The notes under the pieces are model-generated. The model worked only from the letters and a program-made list of their open reading frames with translations. It ran no database searches and was not told the origin of the DNA. 19,180 bases of DNA, taken from contig CACYDB010000059.1 of assembly GCA_902773035.1 (NCBI GenBank), positions 1 to 19,180 of the forward strand, read 5' to 3'. Each line of letters opens with the position of its first letter. The first letter of the stretch is position 1. Shown here piece after piece: positions 14,220 through 19,180 of this stretch. The DNA comes from an uncultured Ruminococcus sp. GTDB lineage: Bacteria > Bacillota > Clostridia > Oscillospirales > Acutalibacteraceae. A program made the translations under genes and the position numbers.

Positions 14220-16472
14220 TTAGTCGTGTACAACGGTTCCGCCGCCGAACTTGACGGAAATAACCGTACCTTCCTTAACCTCCGAGCCGGGCGCGATACT
14301 CTGCGACGTTGAAACTGAGTTTCCGCTCGAGGTAACGCCCGTGAAGCTTACGTTCAGACCGTAGTCTGAGGCGAGGTTATTGACGGTGTCTACGCCGTAG
14401 CCCACCATATCGGGAACCGTAACCTTATTCTTTCTCGATTCCTTATCCGTGTACAAAACAACGTTGCCGCCCGTGGGGATCTTTGACGCGGCTGACGGGA
14501 TCTGAGAGATAACCTTACTGCCGCTGCCCTTAACGGTAGTTGTGAAGCCGTCGTCCTTTGCCGCGGACTGAGCCTTCTTGACCGTAAGTCCTACGTATGA
14601 GCCCGCGACCGTATCGACGTATTTCTTTTCATTGTCCGAGTATTCCGCCTGAATCTCAAGATAAGGCAGAACCTCGCTCATAATATCAACAAATACAGGC
14701 GCCGAGACCTGACTTCCGTAGTAGGAAGCGCCCGTCGGTGTATCAAAGAATATCAGGCACGCGACCTGAGCGTCATCGGCGGGGGCAAAACCGCAGAATG
14801 AGGCGATATAGTCCTTGTGGCCTGAACGCGAGGTACCGATTTTCTCCGAGGTACCCGTCTTACCGCCGACTCTGTAGCCCGCGACATAGCCGTTGTTACG
14901 TCCGCCCTGGATCGTATTCCTCTCAAGGTACGAGCACATTTTATCAGCCGTTTCCTTGGAGATAACCTGACGCTTGTATGTGGTTTCCGTATTTTTGACA
15001 ACGTTGCCGTCAACGTCGGTGATCGTCTGAACGACATAGGGCTGTACGACCTTACCGCCGTTCGCGATCGAAGCGCATGCGGTGAGCATCTGGATCGGCG
15101 TGATCGAGAAGCCCTGACCGAAGGATGAAATCGCGAGGTCAGTCTCGCTCATCTTGTTATCCTTAAAGAAAAGGTCGTCGGATTCGCCGGGGAGATCGAT
15201 TCCCGTAGGCTCCGAGAAGCCGAACGCCTCGTAATACTTGAAGAACTTTTCGGCGCCTACAAGGTTGCCTATCTGAATGAAGGCGGGGTTGCAGGAATTG
15301 GCGATAGCCTGGAAGAAGTTCTGCGAGCCGTGACCTGCCGTATAGTGACAGTGAATGTTGTGGTCGTAGATCGTCACGGAACCGCCGCAGTAGAACGTGG
15401 AGTTGTCGTTGACCTTGCCCTCGTTGAGCGCCATTGACGCGGTACACATCTTGAATACCGAGCCGGGATAGTAGGTGTCGGCGATAGCCTTGTTACGCCA
15501 CATAGCAGACAGCGCCGCGGATTCAGCCTCAGCGCGCTTTTCCTCGGTATCAAGCTTCTTGATAGCGTCAAGATCGGCGTCCGAGAGATCGTAGGGCTTG
15601 TTAAGGTCATAGCCGTCGGCGGTTACCATAGCGAGAATACCGCCCGTGTTGACGTCCATAATGATACAGACGCCGCGGTTTACGACCTGATTTTCCGCTA
15701 AACCGCGTTTCATATATTTTTCCGCGATCGACTGGATAGTCTCGTCGATCGTCAGCGTAATGCTGTTTCCGTCCTTAGCCTCGACGTTCTGCTCATACTG
15801 GAAGGGCATATCCGTCTGATTTGCGTTACGCGCGGTGATGATTCGACCGGGAGTACCCGTAAGATACTTGTCATACTGATACTCAACGCCCTCAAGCCCC
15901 TGATCGTCCGAGCCTGTGAAGCCGATAACCGACGCCGCCAGATCCTCGTAGGGATAGTAACGCTTGTAGTCGTCGATCAAAGAGATCAGACCGCCGAGCT
16001 TCTTATACTTTTTGGTAAGCTGCTCGACGAAGGAGAGAATCTTTTCTCTCTCGTTGCTTTCGATCTTCCTCTTGATCACGACGTAATAAGATTCCTGCTT
16101 AGTCTTTTTATATAAGTCCTTGTAATCCAGACCGAGAATCTTGGAGAGATTCTGAGCTACGTACTCCCTCTGCTCATTACTCTCAAAGTAAATCGGAGAA
16201 AGAACGACTCTCCATACAGAAGCCGACTGAGCCAGAATCTTACCCTTGGCGTCATAAATCGAGCCGCGCTTTGAGTTGATGGTGGTATCGACGAGCTGCT
16301 GCTCAACCGCCTTCTCCTGAAGCTCCGCGCCCTGTATAAGCTGGAGATATCCGATGCGCAGAACGATAGCGCCGAAGCCCAATACAAGAATAAGCAATAT
16401 TAGAATTGTAGTCCGGAAGCGAAGGAGCTGCAAAACGCCCTTTTCCGATCGCTTCTTACGGTTTTTCGCCAT
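14220..16472 (-). CDS. spoVD: Class B penicillin-binding protein with PASTA domains (SpoVD/FtsI type)
   Basis: This is a peptidoglycan transpeptidase of 750 residues. It has a basic cytoplasmic start, one membrane helix (about 21-46), a PBP dimerisation domain (about 60-225, with SKRGSIYDAKGKILA) and a transpeptidase domain (about 260-600) with catalytic SVFK (Ser338, Lys341), SCN (393-395) and KTG (538-540). Two PASTA domains follow at about 623-677 and 680-743. It crosslinks glycan made by FtsW at the septum. Cluster position and PASTA domains fit the SpoVD/PBP2B group. No second ftsI is present here, so it may serve vegetative division, spore cortex synthesis or both; the symbol is therefore approximate. 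The Shine-Dalgarno sequence AAGGAGA is well placed. Confidence 0.93.
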   Translation of the reverse strand: MAKNRKKRSEKGVLQLLRFRTTILILLILVLGFGAIVLRIGYLQLIQGAELQEKAVEQQLVDTTINSKRGSIYDAKGKILAQSASVWRVVLSPIYFESNEQREYVAQNLSKILGLDYKDLYKKTKQESYYVVIKRKIESNEREKILSFVEQLTKKYKKLGGLISLIDDYKRYYPYEDLAASVIGFTGSDDQGLEGVEYQYDKYLTGTPGRIITARNANQTDMPFQYEQNVEAKDGNSITLTIDETIQSIAEKYMKRGLAENQVVNRGVCIIMDVNTGGILAMVTADGYDLNKPYDLSDADLDAIKKLDTEEKRAEAESAALSAMWRNKAIADTYYPGSVFKMCTASMALNEGKVNDNSTFYCGGSVTIYDHNIHCHYTAGHGSQNFFQAIANSCNPAFIQIGNLVGAEKFFKYYEAFGFSEPTGIDLPGESDDLFFKDNKMSETDLAISSFGQGFSITPIQMLTACASIANGGKVVQPYVVQTITDVDGNVVKNTETTYKRQVISKETADKMCSYLERNTIQGGRNNGYVAGYRVGGKTGTSEKIGTSRSGHKDYIASFCGFAPADDAQVACLIFFDTPTGASYYGSQVSAPVFVDIMSEVLPYLEIQAEYSDNEKKYVDTVAGSYVGLTVKKAQSAAKDDGFTTTVKGSGSKVISQIPSAASKIPTGGNVVLYTDKESRKNKVTVPDMVGYGVDTVNNLASDYGLNVSFTGVTSSGNSVSTSQSIAPGSEVKEGTVISVKFGGGTVVHD

Positions 16473-16505
16473 ATTGTCTCCTTCTTATCATACCTGTTAA
16501 TAAAG

Positions 16506-16538
16506 CTAAAAAGAGTTAAGACAATAATCCTAACTCTT
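16506..16538 (-). other. Hairpin with T run between the ftsL-like and PBP genes
   Basis: On the minus strand AAGAGTTA and TAACTCTT form an 8-bp stem with a 12-base loop and run straight into further T residues. It sits in the 100-bp gap and resembles a weak attenuator or partial terminator inside the operon. Confidence 0.4.
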
Positions 16539-16572
16539 ATTACATAACATATTTATTAAGTTAGCCGCAATG

Positions 16573-17094
16573 TTATGACCAAAGTCCTGTTATAGCGTTA
16601 ATAATTTTCTGGAAGAAATTCTGATTCGCTTCTTCTGAGATTTCGGCCTTATCGCCCTTAGACAGAGAAATAAACTCCTTCTGAGCATTCTCAGCCTTAC
16701 TCATACCGAGATTATCTCTCGCGTACTTTTCAATATCATTTGTGGTAAAGTCAGCCTGCAGCGACATCAGCTGCTGAGTATATGTACTCTGAGCGTTTCT
16801 GAGATCAGCCTTTGCGTTGATTATCTGCTGATTGAGCTCGGTGAGCTGAACCTGTCCGATAATAATCGCCGAAACAATTACGGTAATTACCACACACGCC
16901 ACAGAACCAATAAATAATTTTAAAGGGTTATGCTTTCTTCTTCGGATCTTAACGATTGCCTCTTGGGGCATCGAGACAACCTTGTTGCCTTTTTTATGTT
17001 CAGTTTTCTTTTTCTTTTTGGGCAGCTTCTCAGCGGCATTGTCGCTGAACAATTCTAAATTGTATGCTGCGTTTCTATTTTCATATGCCATCAT
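16573..17094 (-). CDS. ftsL: FtsL/DivIC-type septum formation protein
   Basis: This 173-residue bitopic membrane protein lies at the ftsL position between rsmH and the PBP gene. The cytoplasmic N-terminus is long and basic (KKKKK and RRRKH, residues 1-57). The membrane helix is about 58-80. A coiled coil follows at about 81-116. It ends in the motif IEKYARDNLGMSKAE (121-135), which is characteristic of the FtsL/DivIC family. FtsL-type proteins pair with DivIC/FtsB and FtsQ to control FtsW and the PBP. By sequence alone it could equally be named DivIC; the symbol rests on gene position. Two adjacent ATG codons follow a modest Shine-Dalgarno sequence (TTGAGGT). The last 20 residues form a short extra amphipathic or hydrophobic tail (FFQKIINAITGLWS). 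Confidence 0.88.
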   Translation of the reverse strand: MMAYENRNAAYNLELFSDNAAEKLPKKKKKTEHKKGNKVVSMPQEAIVKIRRRKHNPLKLFIGSVACVVITVIVSAIIIGQVQLTELNQQIINAKADLRNAQSTYTQQLMSLQADFTTNDIEKYARDNLGMSKAENAQKEFISLSKGDKAEISEEANQNFFQKIINAITGLWS

Positions 17095-17340
17095 AATACC
17101 TCAACGGTTATCTATTTTACAACAAAATTAACCGGATATATTTCCGTAATGCAAAAATATTACAAATAATTAATTTTTATTTTATTTTTAATTCTTATCA
17201 AGAATTATTTTATTATTCTGTGTCGGAACAATACAGAATATTGGGCTTAAACAGTGGGTTTAACACAACCTATTGTGGTTTCGCTGTTTTTACAACGCTG
17301 TTATATTCTAACTCAAATTGTAACGATTGTCTAGGTCAAA
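17095..17340 (-). other. 246-bp AT-rich gap between rsmH and the ftsL-like gene, with hairpins
   Basis: No gene was found in this gap. It contains the promoter at 17305-17333, an 8-bp stem with an 11-nt loop (TATTCTGT at 17214-17221 with ACAGAATA at 17233-17240), and a second hairpin with a 3-base loop (17189-17207, TAATTCTT with AAGAATTA). If transcription starts near 17298, the ftsL mRNA carries a leader of about 200 nucleotides. Confidence 0.5.
17305..17333 (-). promoter_or_regulatory. Internal promoter between rsmH and the ftsL-like gene
   Basis: The minus strand carries TAGACA, a 17-base spacer and TAGAAT. Each hexamer has one change from the sigma-A consensus and the spacing is ideal. 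The -35 hexamer starts 8 bases after the rsmH stop codon. Confidence 0.6.
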
Positions 17341-18276
17341 TCAAGAATTTTCATCGATTTTTTCACAAATTCTTAGTTTTGCACTTCTGGAGCGCGGATT
17401 TGTGGAAACTTCTTGGTCATTTGCGACAATGGGTTTTCGGCTTACGGGACGAGCCTTCGGTTTTTTGCCGCAAACGCATACGGGAAAGTCCGGCGGACAG
17501 GTACAACCCTCGTACCATTTCGCCATAGTTTTCTTTACGATCCTGTCCTCAAGCGAGTGAAATGTGATTACAGCGAGCCTTCCGCCCGGGCTGAGAAGGC
17601 TGAACGCGTCCTCCAAGCCCGCTTCGAGCGCGTCGAGCTCGTGATTGACCTCGATCCTGAGCGCCTGAAAGGTTTTTCTGGCGGGATGACCGTTGCGCCT
17701 TACTCTTTCGGGAACCGAGTTCCTGATTATATCGGCAAGCTCAAAGGTCGTCTCTATAGGCTTTTCCTCCCTGCGCTTAACAATCGCGCGGGAGATCGAG
17801 TCGGCGTATTTTTCCTCGCCGTAGGTGTGGATTATACGGCTGAGCTCCTTCTGGCTGAGCGTATTGACCAGCTCCGCCGCCGATGTGCCCGACTGAGACA
17901 TTCTCATATCGAGAGGAGCGTCCTCGTGAAACGAAAAGCCCCGCTCGGCAGTGTCAAGCTGATGGGACGATACGCCTATATCCAGAAGAACTCCGTCTAC
18001 CTGACATATTCCCCTCTGAGCGAGAAGCTTTTTCATATCGCAAAAATTACCTTTTATTATTATTGAGTTTTCATTGTCCTGAAATCTCTGCTTAACAGCC
18101 CTGATAGCGTCGGGATCCTGATCAATCGACACAAGCTTCCCGTTCTTCAGACGGCTGAGGATCTCAGCGGAATGACCGCCGCCTCCGGCTGTGCCGTCAA
18201 CATAAACACCATTTGGCTTTATGTTAAGTCCTTCGATAGTCTCGTTAAGCAGAACGGGGATGTGTGTGAATTCCAT
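17341..18276 (-). CDS. rsmH: 16S rRNA (cytosine(1402)-N(4))-methyltransferase RsmH
   Basis: RsmH (formerly MraW) uses S-adenosylmethionine to methylate N4 of C1402 in the decoding centre of 16S rRNA. The 311-residue length is normal. The N-terminal HIPVLLNETIEGL and the SAM-binding loop DGTAGGGGHS (27-36) are diagnostic. Further family blocks are GVLLDIGVSSHQLD, RGFSFHEDAPLDMRM and the late RLAVITFHSLEDRIVK. The C-terminal NPRSRSAKLR is also typical. It begins 12 bp after mraZ, so the two are tightly linked. The Shine-Dalgarno sequence is AAAGGCAG. A cysteine-rich stretch near residues 273-285 (CTCPPDFPVCVC) is common in Firmicute RsmH proteins. Confidence 0.98.
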   Translation of the reverse strand: MEFTHIPVLLNETIEGLNIKPNGVYVDGTAGGGGHSAEILSRLKNGKLVSIDQDPDAIRAVKQRFQDNENSIIIKGNFCDMKKLLAQRGICQVDGVLLDIGVSSHQLDTAERGFSFHEDAPLDMRMSQSGTSAAELVNTLSQKELSRIIHTYGEEKYADSISRAIVKRREEKPIETTFELADIIRNSVPERVRRNGHPARKTFQALRIEVNHELDALEAGLEDAFSLLSPGGRLAVITFHSLEDRIVKKTMAKWYEGCTCPPDFPVCVCGKKPKARPVSRKPIVANDQEVSTNPRSRSAKLRICEKIDENS

Positions 18277-18288
18277 TTTACTGCCTTT

Positions 18289-18705
18289 CTACAGACTTAA
18301 CATCTCGAGAGCCGCCTGAGCGACCTCCTCATTAGCCGTAAGCATTTCTTCAAATTTAGTCTTGTCCCAGATTTCGATACGGTTGTCCATACCTACTACC
18401 ACCGCTTCCTTTTCAAGTGAAGCGATTTGTCTGAGCTTCTGCGGAATGGGGATTCTGCCCTGTGAGTTGGGAGAAACCTCAACCGCGGTGGAAATAATGG
18501 AATACTGGAGCGCGAGAGCAGCCTTTGCGGGAAGCGCCTTGATGTTCTCACGGAGCTTATCAAACTCCTCAAGCGAAAGAACCTGAGCGCAGTCCTTGAA
18601 GCCCTTGGCGATAATAAAGGTCTCGCCGAGCTGTTCACGGAAACGGGACGGCAAAACTATTCTGCCCTTTGAGTCAATGCTGTGATCTGATGTACCTGAG
18701 AACAT
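18289..18705 (-). CDS. mraZ: Transcriptional regulator MraZ
   Basis: MraZ is the first gene of dcw clusters and a DNA-binding regulator of its own operon. It is built from two AbrB-like (SpoVT-type) half domains that assemble into rings. Both halves are seen: DSKGRIVLPSRFR (residues 11-23) and SPNSQGRIPIPQKLR (about 78-92). The protein has 138 residues with the chosen ATG at 18705, preceded by a perfect AGGAGGTGG sequence. The longer frame that opens at 18786 adds 27 residues with no family resemblance, and it would start inside the predicted operator. The gene is preceded by a clear promoter and a phased repeat array, fitting autoregulation. Confidence 0.97.
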   Translation of the reverse strand: MFSGTSDHSIDSKGRIVLPSRFREQLGETFIIAKGFKDCAQVLSLEEFDKLRENIKALPAKAALALQYSIISTAVEVSPNSQGRIPIPQKLRQIASLEKEAVVVGMDNRIEIWDKTKFEEMLTANEEVAQAALEMLSL

Positions 18706-18709
18706 TTTT

Positions 18710-18786
18710 GCCACCTCCTTCTCCTGTATCGTCCTCATTTGCCACAAAGCAATCATCGAAAGCCACTTTGTGACACTAATTGCCAC
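18710..18786 (-). promoter_or_regulatory. MraZ operator: phased GTGGC repeats
   Basis: On the minus strand GTGGC occurs at 18786-18782, 18766-18762, 18745-18741 and 18714-18710. A GTGTC variant at 18776-18772 stands exactly 10 bases from two of them. The spacings of 10, 10, 21 and 31 bases put all boxes on one helix face. MraZ proteins are known to bind direct repeats with a 10-bp period just downstream of their promoter. The last box overlaps the mraZ Shine-Dalgarno sequence. Confidence 0.75.
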
Positions 18787-18796
18787 CTTGTAATCT

Positions 18797-18825
18797 ATTA
18801 TATACTATGGGAAACGAAATTGCAA
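18797..18825 (-). promoter_or_regulatory. Main dcw promoter
   Basis: The minus strand reads TTGCAA, 17 bases, TATAAT: a perfect -10 hexamer, a good -35 hexamer and ideal spacing. Transcription should begin near 18790, directly beside the first MraZ box. Confidence 0.85.
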
Positions 18826-18955
18826 GAAAAAAGTTACATCATTTTTACCAAAAAACAAGCACGGCTTTTGTAAGGTTTTACTCAAAATATGTGGTTTTTG
18901 TAACATTTACGGAATAAACGGCGTCACCGACGGCTTTTCTACGCTCAAATTATAC

Positions 18956-18988
18956 AAAAAAGGTGTCAGAGTCCGCCCTGACACCTTT
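18956..18988 (-). terminator. Intrinsic terminator upstream of the dcw promoter
   Basis: AAAGGTGTCAG and CTGACACCTTT form an 11-bp stem with an 8-base loop, followed on the minus strand by a T run. It ends transcription coming from the gene at the right edge. Confidence 0.9.
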
Positions 18989-19011
18989 ATCCTATATACA
19001 TTATATATAAC

Positions 19012-19036
19012 AAAAAGCTGCCGCTTACGCGACAGC
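19012..19036 (-). terminator. First terminator after the right-edge gene
   Basis: In the minus-strand RNA GCUGUCGC and GCGGCAGC form an 8-bp stem (one G-U pair) closed by a GUAA tetraloop of the GNRA type, followed by five U residues. It lies 14 bases after the stop codon and works in tandem with the terminator at 18956-18988. Confidence 0.8.
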
Positions 19037-19050
19037 CTCTAAAAACTGAT

Positions 19051-19180
19051 TTATTTCATTGATGATTTGAAGTTCTGGCGAGCTTTGCGGATTTCCTGAG
19101 CGCTCTGAGTAATAGCGTCGTCGGTTCTCTTCATAAGATCCTCAACGTAGCTGTTGGCGGCGCGGTGCATCTCCTGAGAC
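19051..19180 (-). CDS. C-terminal end of a coiled-coil protein (partial)
   Basis: Only the last 42 codons are inside the window, ending in TAA at 19053-19051. The peptide (EMHRAANSYVEDLMKRTDDA, then RKARQNFKSS) is helical, charged and free of hydrophobic segments. It resembles the C-terminus of the coiled-coil proteins of Oscillospiraceae often annotated loosely as ATPase or V-type ATPase subunit H-like, some with a DivIVA-like look. That resemblance is from memory of the pattern NxYVxDLMKRTDxA. A gene of this kind beside a division cluster may have a role in the envelope or cell shape, but the function cannot be read from this end. Confidence 0.6.
   Translation of the reverse strand, partial: SQEMHRAANSYVEDLMKRTDDAITQSAQEIRKARQNFKSSMK

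Noticed and set aside
17413..18066. Plus-strand open frame of 217 residues opposite rsmH
   Set aside because: rsmH is complete and certain on the minus strand; the antisense frame has no ribosome-binding site or family motif.
18706..18786. N-terminal extension of mraZ by 27 codons
   Set aside because: The extension overlaps the predicted MraZ operator, starts within a few bases of the predicted transcription start and shows no family similarity. The internal ATG at 18705 has a perfect Shine-Dalgarno sequence.
1..19180. CRISPR arrays, tRNA or rRNA genes
   Set aside because: No regularly spaced repeats and no tRNA- or rRNA-like sequences were seen on reading both strands.

Overview
The window is a chromosomal segment from a low-GC Gram-positive of the Clostridia, most likely Ruminococcus or a close relative in the Oscillospiraceae. 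This is inferred from three things: the order of the division and cell-wall (dcw) genes, the Thr/Pro/Glu-rich linkers with a Lys-rich C-terminal surface domain, and a BspA-type LRR lipoprotein with the C-terminus usual for that group. All genes I could support lie on the minus strand, so transcription runs from right to left.

Right end (about 19180-18787): the 3' end of a coiled-coil protein gene, two stacked intrinsic terminators, then a clear sigma-A promoter (TTGCAA-17-TATAAT). Just downstream is a 10-bp-phased array of GTGGC motifs that looks like the MraZ autoregulatory operator.

Centre (18705-6544): a compact dcw cluster in the order mraZ, rsmH, ftsL/divIC-like, spoVD/ftsI-type PBP with PASTA domains, mraY, ftsW, murG, murA, ftsQ/divIB, ftsZ, closed by a strong terminator at 6503-6530. 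Together these genes make lipid I and lipid II (MraY, MurG), supply an early precursor enzyme (MurA), polymerise and crosslink septal glycan (FtsW plus the PBP), and build the divisome (FtsL, FtsQ, FtsZ). murB, murC, murD, murE, murF and ftsA are absent. Several junctions carry hairpins or promoter-like motifs (rsmH-ftsL, ftsL-PBP, PBP-mraY, murG-murA, ftsQ-ftsZ), so expression within the cluster is probably not uniform.

Left part (6381-1): an accessory region of exported proteins. It holds a lipoprotein, a 653-residue secreted protein with a Lys-rich C-terminal domain, and then a visibly more AT-rich stretch of small lipoprotein or signal-anchored genes. Between these small genes lie broken coding fragments. 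Two resemble RHS/YD-repeat sequence and share a 67-bp repeat whose changes are nearly all synonymous. One is fused to a second copy of the 3' end of the 653-residue protein gene. Three exported proteins in this region appear to share an unnamed domain of about 100 residues. The arrangement resembles a decayed polymorphic-toxin/immunity array. That reading is an inference, and it is the main candidate here for something not yet described.
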